The notes beneath the pieces were generated by a model. That model was not told the DNA's origin. It made no database searches and worked only from the letters and a program-made list of their open reading frames with translations. The position numbers were made by a program, and so were the translations under genes. Below are positions 28,569 to 37,227 of a stretch of 64,000 nucleotides of DNA, piece after piece. The stretch is from Lachnospiraceae bacterium (lineage in GTDB: Bacteria; Bacillota; Clostridia; Lachnospirales; Lachnospiraceae), in the NCBI GenBank assembly GCA_015057405.1, contig SVEK01000001.1:124001-188000 (forward strand). The letters are read 5' to 3'. Every line of letters begins with the position of its first letter. The first letter of the stretch is position 1.

Positions 28569-29117
28569 CTATCTGTTTTCAACAATATCTGCGCTGGAAA
28601 TAACATGAACATATTTATTAATCCCTGCAAATGAATGAACTTCCATACCAATATCAGCATAAACAGTACAATTATCAATCCGTTCTCCATTTGGCATAAG
28701 CGGGGTCGCATTAATAACCCCTGAACTATAGCTGTAATTTGATCCGTCTTTGTAATCATGCATCTCAATCATGTCACCGGAAATATTGTATACAATAAAT
28801 CTGTGAACTGTTATTTTGTCATATATTTCTCCTTCCGGCACAGTAAAATCATCTTCAAGTTTCATGTTTTGCATAAGTGTATCAAAAAAATTATCTTTAG
28901 CATTTTGATAATTAATCTCAACCCTTGCTTCATTCTCATACACAGATAAATCAGCACAGGCAGCAGCCAGACACGCACTATCGAGATTATCCTTCACCGA
29001 ATACTGATACTGCTTAATCTCCTTATACGAAATAATATACATAAGAACTATCCCGGCAAGAGAAATCAACATAATTGCACTTAAATATTCAATACCGCCT
29101 TTACATTTATCCTCCAT
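28569..29117 (-). CDS. TadE/TadF-like minor pilin candidate
   Basis: 182 residues. A short charged head (MEDKCKGGIEYLS) leads into one hydrophobic segment (about 12-30) and an extracytoplasmic domain, the layout of TadE/TadF pseudopilins; GGIEY resembles their G-x3-E-type processing region. Sequence identity with a named family is not obvious, so the call rests on layout and position between pilus genes. A good ribosome binding site (GGGGGGATT) precedes the ATG. Confidence 0.55.
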   Translation of the reverse strand: MEDKCKGGIEYLSAIMLISLAGIVLMYIISYKEIKQYQYSVKDNLDSACLAAACADLSVYENEARVEINYQNAKDNFFDTLMQNMKLEDDFTVPEGEIYDKITVHRFIVYNISGDMIEMHDYKDGSNYSYSSGVINATPLMPNGERIDNCTVYADIGMEVHSFAGINKYVHVISSADIVENR

Positions 29118-29143
29118 CCAATCCCCCCATAAATCGTTAAAAA

Positions 29144-29544
29144 ATCATCTCATTCATATGACATGACTCTTTGTTCTCGTCGGTACTTAACAAGCGTTTT
29201 TTTCTTGTTTATGTACCGTTACGTAGAACAAAAAACGAAAGTTGTAAATGACATCATTTTCCTTTTTTTCAGTGCATCATCATCTCATTCATATGACATG
29301 ACTCTTTGTTCTCGTCGGTACTTAACAAGCGTCTTTTTGCTTGTTTATGTACCGTTACGTAGAACAAAAAACGAAAGTTGCAAATGACATCATTTCCCTT
29401 TTTTCAGTGCATCATCATCTCATTCATATGACATGACTCTTTGTTCTCGTCGGTACTTAACAAGCGTCTTTTTGCTTGTTTATGTACCGTTACGCAGAAC
29501 AAAAAACGAAAGTGTGTCATGACATAGAATGAGATGATGATGCA
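29144..29544. repeat. Three tandem 135-bp palindromic repeats inside the pilus operon
   Basis: Units begin at 29146, 29281 and 29416, exactly 135 bp apart and nearly identical. Each contains a long hairpin: TTTGTTCT / AGAACAAA, GGTAC / GTACC and AACAAGC / GCTTGTT around a T-rich loop. Only the last unit (29408-29544) is a complete palindrome, bounded by an 18-bp perfect terminal inverted repeat (29408-29425 and 29527-29544). Units 1 and 2 instead end in an AAATGACATCATTT palindrome. The block fills the gap between two pilus genes and starts three bases after a stop codon. It could be a MITE-like element amplified in place, or an mRNA processing or attenuation structure. Confidence 0.9.
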
Positions 29545-29547
29545 CCC

Positions 29548-29967
29548 TCAATTCTTTGCAGTCGACTTACGCACAATACTAATATCCGTCATTCTTTTGT
29601 TCGCCTGCATTCCCAAAACATCAGTAATCTCAAATTCAGTAACCGGAGCTTTTGCATTAATTACAAGAACTATCTCATTGCCATAACCAACATCCTGAAT
29701 CGTACTTCCGGTCAGATTAATATTTTCAACCCCTATTTCCTGCAAATCATTAATAAGCATATTACAGTTATAATTATCAAGATATCCTATTGATTCCATC
29801 TTTAACATATATTCCCTTGCAACAAAAGAAGCCTGTTCCCTAACATCCATGTCTTTCATAAATCCAAAAAACATCAACGCAAGTACGGTTATTGCCGAAA
29901 TTCCCAAAAGTATCGGAAACATCTTAAATATACTTCCTTCTTTTCTCGTCTTAAAAAAACAGGACAT
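29548..29967 (-). CDS. Small pilus-operon membrane protein, pseudopilin-like
   Basis: 139 residues. One hydrophobic helix near residues 16-37 (FPILLGISAITVLALMFFGF) is preceded by a charged head with KEGSIFKMF and followed by a small soluble domain. The shape and position, just after the Flp-type pilin, suggest a TadE/TadF-like minor pilin, but no family signature is decisive. A strong AAGGAG site precedes the start. The stop codon abuts the 135-bp repeats. Confidence 0.6.
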   Translation of the reverse strand: MSCFFKTRKEGSIFKMFPILLGISAITVLALMFFGFMKDMDVREQASFVAREYMLKMESIGYLDNYNCNMLINDLQEIGVENINLTGSTIQDVGYGNEIVLVINAKAPVTEFEITDVLGMQANKRMTDISIVRKSTAKN

Positions 29968-29980
29968 AGCATATCACTCC

Positions 29981-30202
29981 TTAAAAACTACCAAACAAAG
30001 AAGTAATCTTTCCTGAAAATGTAGCCCCTACAGTTTCTATAACACCTTGTAATTCATCTCTGAACACTACTGCCAGAACAACTGCTATGGCACCCAGTGC
30101 AAATTCCATAATTACTTCTTTACCGCCACATTTTTTCTCAGTCATGTTAACTACATCACTTTCGCATCTACTTATACATGTATTTATAAATTTTTTTATC
30201 AT
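29981..30202 (-). CDS. Flp1-like type IVb major pilin candidate
   Basis: 73 residues. A leader of about 27 residues with several lysines ends in KCGG, followed by KEVIME and a long hydrophobic helix (FALGAIAVVLAVVF), the plan of small Flp pilins. Canonical prepilins have Gly then Glu at +5; here the glutamate is at +6 from the second glycine, a near match. The start has GGAGG upstream. It lies between the TadC-like gene and the pseudopilin-like gene, where tad operons of Clostridia carry their pilin. Confidence 0.72.
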   Translation of the reverse strand: MIKKFINTCISRCESDVVNMTEKKCGGKEVIMEFALGAIAVVLAVVFRDELQGVIETVGATFSGKITSLFGSF

Positions 30203-30224
30203 ATTAAATTACCTCCAAAAAGTA

Positions 30225-30884
30225 CTAAAACACTAACATTTGCATTATTTCGTTTCCCATGGAATACACTCCGATTCCGAGTATTCCAATAAATATCATA
30301 AGTTCCAATATTTCTATTTTTCTCTCTAATTTCCCTTCCCCTTTTACCGCAAGGGTATGGCGTACCTGTTGTATCTGCTCGCTCATATCATCAAGAATCT
30401 GAACAGTCTTTCCTGTTGTCTGCGCCTGACTTAGGATTATACACAGCACATCAATATGTCTGTTTGAAAATTTCATCCTGAAATTTTCCACCTCATCCTC
30501 AAGGGAAGACTGGGCACTTATTCCGTTACATAATTCAAGTAATGCCGACTTAAGGCGGGGATTTTTAACCGTAAGATAACAATCTGTGAGAGAATCCTGA
30601 ATAAACACGCCTGCCCTTGCCTGTATTTTCATAATGTCATAAATACCTGATATGTCAGAGAGCATCGCATCATTATCTGAATTATTAGATATGTAAATCA
30701 GAATTTTGGGAATAAAAGAACCTAAAACTGCCAATACCGGAACACACATTATATTAATCTTAATACCAACAAGCCCGACTAACAGCCCCATCATAACTCG
30801 AATAACATAGTACGCTGTCGGTGTTACATTAGGAAACATATAATTTACACCATATCTTTTCAAATATGCTTCAGTTTTTTCCAC
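30225..30884 (-). CDS. TadC-like inner-membrane platform protein
   Basis: About 219 residues with hydrophobic segments near both ends and a central GspF-like helical domain (SDISGIYDIMKIQARAGVF, LSQAQTTGKTVQILDDMSEQIQ). With TadB it forms the membrane platform that the ATPase acts on. The frame extends upstream to a TTG inside tadB, but a GTG at 30884 has GGAGG at a spacing of eight and lies just after the tadB stop; I take this as the start. Confidence 0.82.
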   Translation of the reverse strand: MEKTEAYLKRYGVNYMFPNVTPTAYYVIRVMMGLLVGLVGIKINIMCVPVLAVLGSFIPKILIYISNNSDNDAMLSDISGIYDIMKIQARAGVFIQDSLTDCYLTVKNPRLKSALLELCNGISAQSSLEDEVENFRMKFSNRHIDVLCIILSQAQTTGKTVQILDDMSEQIQQVRHTLAVKGEGKLERKIEILELMIFIGILGIGVYSMGNEIMQMLVF

Positions 30885-30888
30885 ATGG

Positions 30889-31785
30889 TTAACCTCCGTT
30901 TTTATCAAATAAAATCATCATTACAATACATATAATTATCACTACACCACAATAGAATAAAAGACAGTTCCCAATAAATGAATCTGTAAGAAGCGTCCAC
31001 ATATCCGACGATATTCTGTCAAATAGCATAAGAATGGCTGCGGCACTGATAAGTAAAATAATTACCTCGGTTCTTCCGTTTGCAATAATAGCTTTTCTTT
31101 CTGATTTTGTACTCAGATAATTAGACATACTCGCACGACAATCTCTTATCACTTCCCCATAATCAGAATCATATCTTGAACATACTTCTATATTACGTAA
31201 AAGTTCACGGCATTTATCATGCTCCACTCTTGACTCTAACTTTTCAAAAGCATGTCTGGTATCTCCGCTCATTTTTGCGTCGTTACAAAAATCCCGCAGA
31301 AGACTTTTTAATGGCTCATCAATATAAATAACCGTTCTTCTGATTATTTGAACAATATCATCCTCAGACTTATTAAAGTTTTCTATAAGATTAAGAAAAG
31401 TCATAATGTTTCGCTCTAAAGCATTGTAATACACTCCGGAAAGAATATAGATAATCAGAAATGCCAGAACCGGAATTAATAAACAACCAATAAAGGCCAG
31501 ATACCACATTGAAGAAAAATAAAATATAATTATTCCTACAGCAACTGTAATTACACCAACATAATAAATATACAACTCAGCTGTAATTCCCTGAATCACC
31601 TTTATTGCCCCACTATATTCCAACATTTTATCCAATCGATATAACAATGATTTTTTTTCTCTGTTACCTACTAACTGCTTTAATTCATTCTCCTTCTCGA
31701 TACGCCTGTTATATCTTTCATCAAGCCACTTTATTACATTTACTTTATATTCTTCACCTGATGTTTTATTAAAAAATCCGCTCAT
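30889..31785 (-). CDS. TadB-like inner-membrane platform protein
   Basis: 298 residues. Two hydrophobic segments (about 70-115), a central GspF-type domain and two C-terminal helices (about 230-290), with the family-type RAFEKLESRVEH/ICSRYDSDYGEVIRDC region. It pairs with TadC as the pilus assembly platform. The start overlaps the end of the ATPase gene by 17 nt. Confidence 0.82.
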   Translation of the reverse strand: MSGFFNKTSGEEYKVNVIKWLDERYNRRIEKENELKQLVGNREKKSLLYRLDKMLEYSGAIKVIQGITAELYIYYVGVITVAVGIIIFYFSSMWYLAFIGCLLIPVLAFLIIYILSGVYYNALERNIMTFLNLIENFNKSEDDIVQIIRRTVIYIDEPLKSLLRDFCNDAKMSGDTRHAFEKLESRVEHDKCRELLRNIEVCSRYDSDYGEVIRDCRASMSNYLSTKSERKAIIANGRTEVIILLISAAAILMLFDRISSDMWTLLTDSFIGNCLLFYCGVVIIICIVMMILFDKNGG

Positions 31786-32869
31786 ATATCAGCTCACCAT
31801 CCTTGAATCCTACTACTTCCGATATTTCTTCTATTTTAAAATCTTTAAGAAATACAACTGTCTTCATACACTTGAGCATATTTAGTATATCCGGCAGTGC
31901 ATAATCGCTTTCATATCTGACATAGTCTGCAAGCTTATTAATCGCCTCCGTACTGCTCACACCATGAACTGAAGTCCAGCATTTATGACCTGTATAACCT
32001 GCATTTAGAAGATATAAAGCTTCACCACCCTTAATCTCACCTATAATAAAATAATCAATATCGGTAAGAAGACCATTACGTCCAAGATCTTTAAGATCAT
32101 AATGAACCTTTCCTTCCCCATGGGTCGTAACAATATGTTGAAACATAAGCTCGGGATGAGTATGACTAAACAACTCTTCATTTTCCTGAATAACAAGGCC
32201 ACTGTAATCATGCGGTATATATTCAAGCAATACATTCATTAGAGTCGTTTTACCGCTGGCTCCTTTACCTGTAAAAATAATACCACTTGAAACCACAGCC
32301 TCATTAATAAGATATTTAGCCATTTCATCAGTCAGCATTCCCATATCTACAAGTTGCTGCATGGTCAATTTTTTCTTAGGAATTTTACGAATATGAAGAT
32401 AAGGTACATCCGCTGAATTAACAAAATCCGTTGCAATATTAAATCTTAAGATAAAATTCGCATTACTGTCCTTATCAGTAAAGGACTGAATGGCATTGAC
32501 ATCCGAGAGATTAGTCTTATTTTTAACAGCCACCATTGAAATAAACCGTCTGTAATCGGCCTTTCCCTGAAATGATATATCTGTGTTCATACGTTTACCT
32601 TTTCTCTTAATACGAACTTTATTGGCACCAAGCACTTTAATATCAGATATATCCTTGTCATTAATCGCTTCCTCAAGCACATAATATCCCCATATAAACT
32701 TAGTAAAATGATTAATCACCAATTCAGAAGATTCCCTATCTATCCCTCTTTGATAAAGATACTTTCTTGCGGCATCAATAAGACATTCCTTGTCCTTAAC
32801 ACCCCGTTGTACCTGTAACAACGTCTGTCTTTCAATATGAATGAAATAATTAATAAGCTCATCGAGCAT
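31769..32869 (-). CDS. CpaF/TadA-type pilus assembly ATPase
   Basis: 366 residues. A secretion ATPase of the type II/IV superfamily that drives Flp pilus assembly in the cytoplasm. The Walker A motif GKGASGKTT is at 201-209; the Asp-box, Walker B-like FIIGEIKGGEAL and histidine-box region HKCWTSVHG follow. The chain is shorter than typical CpaF (about 430-480) at its N-terminus. The ATG has CAGGAG upstream. It is the first gene of the operon, which is arranged ATPase-TadB-TadC-pilin-pseudopilins-CpaB-Ig protein-peptidase. Confidence 0.9.
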   Translation of the reverse strand: MLDELINYFIHIERQTLLQVQRGVKDKECLIDAARKYLYQRGIDRESSELVINHFTKFIWGYYVLEEAINDKDISDIKVLGANKVRIKRKGKRMNTDISFQGKADYRRFISMVAVKNKTNLSDVNAIQSFTDKDSNANFILRFNIATDFVNSADVPYLHIRKIPKKKLTMQQLVDMGMLTDEMAKYLINEAVVSSGIIFTGKGASGKTTLMNVLLEYIPHDYSGLVIQENEELFSHTHPELMFQHIVTTHGEGKVHYDLKDLGRNGLLTDIDYFIIGEIKGGEALYLLNAGYTGHKCWTSVHGVSSTEAINKLADYVRYESDYALPDILNMLKCMKTVVFLKDFKIEEISEVVGFKDGELIYERIF

Positions 32870-33019
32870 AACATCAAGCTCCTGCTTATCCTGTAAAATG
32901 ATACACCCCTCCCCGCAATTATTTAATTAACTCTACTATCTTTGAAATAAAATTGAATTAACCCGATGCGTATAAACGCAAAATCTGAATTAAAGAAATA
33001 CAGATAAATCTATGAATGT

Positions 33020-33052
33020 GAAAAACAGTGTAACACAAAAATGTTACACTGT
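33020..33052 (-). terminator. Rho-independent terminator at the end of the exopolysaccharide locus
   Basis: CAGTGTAACA (33026-33035) pairs perfectly with TGTTACACTG (33042-33051) around a 6-nt loop; on the minus strand it is followed by TTTTT. It ends transcription from the glycosyltransferase gene at 33079 and isolates the pilus operon. Confidence 0.88.
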
Positions 33053-33078
33053 CAATATATGTTTACATAAATTATCTT

Positions 33079-33870
33079 TCACGAATTCAAATTATTAGAA
33101 TCTTCACTTTTTTTATAAAACGAATTTAATAATCTTGCAATAGGTGCAGGCCAGAATTTTCTGAATATTATATAATTCTCTTCCTGACGCGCGCTATCAA
33201 GTATTATTTTGCTGGTTTCAGAATCTTCGTGTATTCTGTGTCCCATCAATGGTTTGTGACAATACACAAAAGCTCCTTTTAATTTTGAAAGTTTTTCCCA
33301 TGCTTCCCAATCTTCTACCGACCTAAAACCATGGGCAAATATTACATCCGGACAATTATTTCTTACGAATGTAACAGACGGACAACAAATAGCGCATCCT
33401 AACGACAGAATTCTTCTTCTGACGAATCTGCTGTTATGAAATAATTTAATTCTAAGAGGCAACAACATAAGCTTCTTTACTTTTAATAACTTATTATCAA
33501 AAACTTTTTGACCATTTCTCACCTCATAATAATCTGTGAAAAATATTATTGGTTTCTTAGCTTTTTGCATCATAAGCTCGAGATTCTCAACATAAACATC
33601 CGAATAAACATCATCCTGATGTGCTATTGTAACGTATTCAGTGTCAGCCTTTGAATATGCAAAATTCCAATCTTGGGTAATTCCAGACTCCCCGGTGTTA
33701 ACGTACATTGTGATACTGTATTTGTTGCATAATCCTTCTATATAATCATTCGGAGTCGATGTGGCAAGAATAATATTGGTTTTTACCGTCTGATTAATCA
33801 ATGAAACTATACACTCCTCAAGATATTCGCTCTCCTTATATGCACAAATTGCAAACGTATGAGATATCAT
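33079..33870 (-). CDS. Family 2 glycosyltransferase
   Basis: 263 residues with a short GT-A domain: FAICAYKESEYLEECIVSL, TPNDYIEGL, and an AHQDDVY metal-binding DxD-type motif, then SVEDWEAWEKLSK as the acceptor-side block. It transfers a sugar from a nucleotide donor to a growing glycan on the cytoplasmic side. The substrate is unknown. It is the last gene of the locus, four bases after the DUF2304 gene. Confidence 0.85.
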   Translation of the reverse strand: MISHTFAICAYKESEYLEECIVSLINQTVKTNIILATSTPNDYIEGLCNKYSITMYVNTGESGITQDWNFAYSKADTEYVTIAHQDDVYSDVYVENLELMMQKAKKPIIFFTDYYEVRNGQKVFDNKLLKVKKLMLLPLRIKLFHNSRFVRRRILSLGCAICCPSVTFVRNNCPDVIFAHGFRSVEDWEAWEKLSKLKGAFVYCHKPLMGHRIHEDSETSKIILDSARQEENYIIFRKFWPAPIARLLNSFYKKSEDSNNLNS

Positions 33871-33873
33871 GAT

Positions 33874-34230
33874 TTATTCCTCTTTCTCTTTTAATTGCTC
33901 AATTTCTTTCTCAAGCAGGGCAATTTTTTGCGCCATCGCCCTAATATTATCTGACATCTTTGATATAGCAACGGTTAAAGTATATATAATAATAACTAAT
34001 AAAACATATCCAACTAAAAACAACATATTAGAAGGAGTTGCAATGCCTACTGCATTAGATATTCCTGTAATAATTGCAGGAAAAATATCTATAACAATAA
34101 GTGAAATAACGAGCACAAACCATGCCAAAGTATATTTAAGATCCAGTTTTCTTTTCTTTACCTGTACAAATAATAATGCCAATGAAATCAGTAGCAAAAC
34201 AAGAACAACTACTTGTATTTTAAGACTCAT
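33874..34230 (-). CDS. DUF2304 membrane protein
   Basis: 118 residues: three hydrophobic helices (about 5-23, 34-52, 65-88) and a C-terminal coiled-coil tail rich in Glu and Lys. The pattern matches DUF2304, a family regularly encoded next to DPM1-like glycosyltransferases, as here (its partner ends at 34232). It probably anchors or assists that enzyme at the membrane; the biochemical role is unknown. Confidence 0.8.
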   Translation of the reverse strand: MSLKIQVVVLVLLLISLALLFVQVKKRKLDLKYTLAWFVLVISLIVIDIFPAIITGISNAVGIATPSNMLFLVGYVLLVIIIYTLTVAISKMSDNIRAMAQKIALLEKEIEQLKEKEE

Positions 34231-34231
34231 A

Positions 34232-34936
34232 TCAACCCTTCTTTCTGTGTTTCCTTAAACATTCAACCATTATTGCCAGTGTAACCTTTACCATATAATA
34301 TACAGTTTTCCATAAACGAATTGAAGAAACTCCGCCCTGTCTTTCTCGCATGATAACAGATACTTCTTTTACATTCATTCCGGCTCTTAATATAGCAACT
34401 ACACTTTCAGGCTCCGGATAATCCTTCGGATATACGTTAGCAAACAATTCAATAACATTCCTGCCTGCCATTCTTAATCCTGACGTAGGATCAGTAATCT
34501 TTTTTCTCGTAATAAGTTTTATCAGACACGTGAAATAAGATATTCCGATACGTCTTGTAAATGATGATTGAAAGCCTTCTTTCTCAATGAACCTTGATCC
34601 TATAACCATATCACAATTTTCTTTAATCAGTTCATCAACCATTTTTTCCAAATATGCCACATCATGCTGTCCGTCACCATCTACCTGCACTGCTATATCA
34701 TAGCCGTTTTCGAATGCATATTTATAACCGGTCTGAACAGCACCACCTATTCCAAGATTGATTGGCAGATTAATATAATTAAAATTATTATCTGCACATA
34801 TTTTTGCTGTGTCATCAGTTGAACAATCGTTAATTACTATATAATCAAATCCATCAGTATTATTAACAATATCATTAACCGTTTCTTTAATACTCTCACT
34901 TTCATTATAAGCAGGTATTATAATTAGTTTTTTCAT
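34232..34936 (-). CDS. Polyprenyl-phosphate glycosyltransferase, DPM1-like GT2
   Basis: 234 residues. Seen are LIIIPAYNESESIKETV, VINDCSTDDTAKIC, VQVDGDGQHD (the DxD metal site) and GSRFIEKEGFQ, the standard order of dolichyl/undecaprenyl-phosphate mannose or glucose synthases. It would load a sugar on undecaprenyl phosphate for later use outside the membrane. Its partner DUF2304 follows at once. A GGGAG site precedes the ATG. Confidence 0.87.
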   Translation of the reverse strand: MKKLIIIPAYNESESIKETVNDIVNNTDGFDYIVINDCSTDDTAKICADNNFNYINLPINLGIGGAVQTGYKYAFENGYDIAVQVDGDGQHDVAYLEKMVDELIKENCDMVIGSRFIEKEGFQSSFTRRIGISYFTCLIKLITRKKITDPTSGLRMAGRNVIELFANVYPKDYPEPESVVAILRAGMNVKEVSVIMRERQGGVSSIRLWKTVYYMVKVTLAIMVECLRKHRKKG

Positions 34937-34966
34937 TGTTCATCTCCCTCTGTTCAAGTGCAACTA

Positions 34967-35628
34967 TTAATCATCTATTGATATAGTCCGAAATGACATA
35001 ACTTTATTTAACATCTTTAGCAGCCATCTTTCCGCAAAATGATAGCATTCATAGATTATCCAGCATATTCCATAAATTACTATCGCCGAAACAGCAATAT
35101 GAATTATCATAATAAATGCATTCTTACTGCAAAACTCAGGAATACGAATGTATTTTAAAAACATGATGTGTAAAATATATACCGTAAAACTTGCTTTTGC
35201 AAGTCTGTTGATTATTTTACAGCTTCCAACAGGCATCTTTTCGCCTTAATTCTTTCATCATTACATCAAAAAATAACGACAAACAATAAACTGCAATATA
35301 TAAAATAACACAATAATTAGTTGGCATCAACGCAATTGAAAAATCCTTCAAACTAAAGGCATCAAAAACACTCTCACCACTTCTTACCAACATCATAAGA
35401 TTAAGTCCGTATCCGGCGACATTAAATACAATCATAGTATCCCGAAATAAGTACAAATGTATTTACGGAACATATTACAATGCTCTCTAATATCACAAGC
35501 AATTGATAAATAAAACCTGACGAAAATTTAAGTCCACCACCGATATCAGGATTATTGTAATGTAACACTATAACTCCCAGTGCCAAAAATATTCTTAACA
35601 ATTCAATATTTGAACTTCTTTATTTCAA
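34967..35628 (-). pseudogene. Decayed acyltransferase-3 family gene
   Basis: Three pieces of one membrane acyltransferase are visible in different frames. The first (35628-35423) reads TTG-AAA-TAA, then SSNIELLRIFLALGV and so on to NTFVLISGYYD, where it hits a stop. The second (35456-35217) continues with VFNVAGYG to MMKELRRKD. The third (35236-34967) gives the C-terminal end, LAKASFTVYILHIMF. The lesions are a lost ATG with a stop at codon 3, a frameshift with a small deletion, and a large internal deletion between pieces two and three. Intact relatives O-acetylate surface glycans; this one cannot be functional. Confidence 0.85.
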
Positions 35629-35670
35629 AACTCCTAATTCCTTTCTATGTATCGGTTTTCATATCCTGCC

Positions 35671-35699
35671 TTGCAAATAAAATAATCTTATTATAAAAT
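35671..35699 (+). promoter_or_regulatory. Possible promoter of the plus-strand acyltransferase
   Basis: TTGCAA (35671-35676), a 17-nt spacer and TAAAAT (35694-35699), 30 nt before the start codon. The hexamers are imperfect, but the gene stands alone on the plus strand and must have its own promoter. Confidence 0.4.
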
Positions 35700-35728
35700 T
35701 ATTTTATCCAATATTTTGAGGTGACAAG

Positions 35729-36817
35729 ATGAACACAAAAATACTATCAATCCAAGGTTTACGAGCAATCGCAGCTCTTATGATTATATTTTCACACCGG
35801 GGCGGATATCTTCCTCCCCTTCTGAATTATGAACTTGGTGCCAATGGTGTTTCAATTTTTATAATGCTCTCAGGTTTCGTAGCTTATTATTCACATAATA
35901 ATGACTATAGCAAAGTACCTTCATTAAAGTATACACTTCAATATACATATAAAAAAATAAAAAAATTCTATCCGCTTCACTTTGTAACATTTGTATGTGT
36001 TATTCCATTGGAATATTTAGCAGTAAAACTTCTGTTACCTGAAGCAGACTTAACCTGTCACCTTCTGGAAATGGCTAAAAGAGCAGCTGCCAATCTTTCA
36101 CTTACACACAGTTTCTTTCCTGAACAAAGTTACTACTTTTCATACAATCAAACCTCCTGGTATCTGTCAGACACATTGTTTTTTTGTCTTCTGACACCAC
36201 TAATTGTTTATTTGATATGTATTATTCCAAAAAAACTCAAAAAAATCGGCACAGTTGTCAATCTGATAATTTTTATATCATGCATTTTAATTCAATTATT
36301 AATCGGACTATTACTATACAATACAGAATTTGCACATGCCATACTGTACATCAACCCGCTATATCGAATTTTTGATTATATCGAAGGTTGTATAATATGC
36401 TTCTTCTTTCTTAAATACAAAAACAAACTAAATAAAGCAATAATCAATCTGTTACAAATAGTTTCTGTATGTTGTTTCACAGTATTTGTCCTTTCATGGA
36501 AACAATTTCCTGTTGGTCTTGCATACTGCGTTGTATATACTATTCCCACTGCATTTCTTCTTTTTTCACTCGCTTATGATACGGGAATAATATCTAAAAT
36601 ACTCAAGATCAAAGTTCTTCAGTTCCTTGGCGAAATCAGTTTTGAGTTGTTTTTAATACACTTGGTTGTATTCCGCTATTTTGACGTCATATGTAATCAT
36701 CTGCCGCCTATACATATTGCATTCCATACAATAATTCCTGTATGTCTGGCAATACTCGTAAGTGCTGCTATTCATTTTCTTCCAAAACAGCTTTTACATA
36801 CTCGTCATAATTCCTGA
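35729..36817 (+). CDS. Acyltransferase-3 family membrane protein
   Basis: 362 residues, about ten membrane helices. Family features are IQGLRAIAALMIIFSHRGG near the N-terminus, whose histidine is in the conserved position, a KKIKKFYPLHFVT segment, and FLGEISFELFLIHL near the C-terminus. Such proteins O-acetylate or succinylate exopolysaccharide at the membrane. It is the only protein gene on the plus strand inside the locus. Its last 50 bases overlap tail-to-tail with the cupin gene ending at 36768. A GAGGTG site precedes the ATG. Confidence 0.87.
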   Translation: MNTKILSIQGLRAIAALMIIFSHRGGYLPPLLNYELGANGVSIFIMLSGFVAYYSHNNDYSKVPSLKYTLQYTYKKIKKFYPLHFVTFVCVIPLEYLAVKLLLPEADLTCHLLEMAKRAAANLSLTHSFFPEQSYYFSYNQTSWYLSDTLFFCLLTPLIVYLICIIPKKLKKIGTVVNLIIFISCILIQLLIGLLLYNTEFAHAILYINPLYRIFDYIEGCIICFFFLKYKNKLNKAIINLLQIVSVCCFTVFVLSWKQFPVGLAYCVVYTIPTAFLLFSLAYDTGIISKILKIKVLQFLGEISFELFLIHLVVFRYFDVICNHLPPIHIAFHTIIPVCLAILVSAAIHFLPKQLLHTRHNS

Positions 36818-37190
36818 TGTATTCAGCAGGATCATAGTGTTCATCAGATATGCAAAGAAGTACACTATCTTCTGAAAAATCATACATATCTTTCCATACC
36901 ATTGTAGGGATAAACAATCCTGTATGCGGTCGATTAAGACAATATATAGCTTCATTTCCGCGACCGTCCTTAACCTTAACTTTACTTGTCCCTGCTACAT
37001 TAATCAATACAAACTGAGACTTTCTATTGGCATGTTGACCTCTAACCACTTCAGGATCACTGCCAAATATATAAAACAATCGTTTCATTTCAAACGGAAT
37101 ATCCTGCAATCCCTCGACTATTACCAAATGACCTCTTTCATCTCCGTTAACCGGAAACTCTAACATTCTAACCTGATCCATATGATTCAT
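36768..37190 (-). CDS. FdtA/QdtA-like cupin, dTDP-keto-sugar isomerase family, variant active site
   Basis: 140 residues, a single cupin domain of the WxcM/FdtA type. Intact relatives move the keto group of dTDP-4-keto-6-deoxyglucose from C4 to C3, using two histidines in an HAH motif. Here the equivalent motif is HAN (residues 53-55, RGQHANRKSQF), so the second histidine is an asparagine. It directly follows an FdtB-like aminotransferase, the usual partner. Either it belongs to a subfamily with another activity or it is impaired. A GGAGGA site precedes the ATG. Confidence 0.78.
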   Translation of the reverse strand: MNHMDQVRMLEFPVNGDERGHLVIVEGLQDIPFEMKRLFYIFGSDPEVVRGQHANRKSQFVLINVAGTSKVKVKDGRGNEAIYCLNRPHTGLFIPTMVWKDMYDFSEDSVLLCISDEHYDPAEYIRNYDEYVKAVLEENE

Positions 37191-37227
37191 CGATTATTCC
37201 TCCAATCTATCCCATACAAACTGTAAT

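Noticed and set aside
29163-29387. Plus-strand open frame of 74 codons with an internal protein repeat
   Set aside because: It exists only because the repeat length is divisible by three; no ribosome binding site, and it lies in palindromic DNA inside a minus-strand operon.
29146-29550. Regularly spaced repeats as a possible CRISPR array
   Set aside because: The whole 135-bp unit is repeated with no unique spacers, and no cas genes are present.
32965-32978. TGCGTATAAACGCA inverted repeat upstream of the pilus operon
   Set aside because: Five-base arms are likely by chance, and no promoter elements are placed around it.
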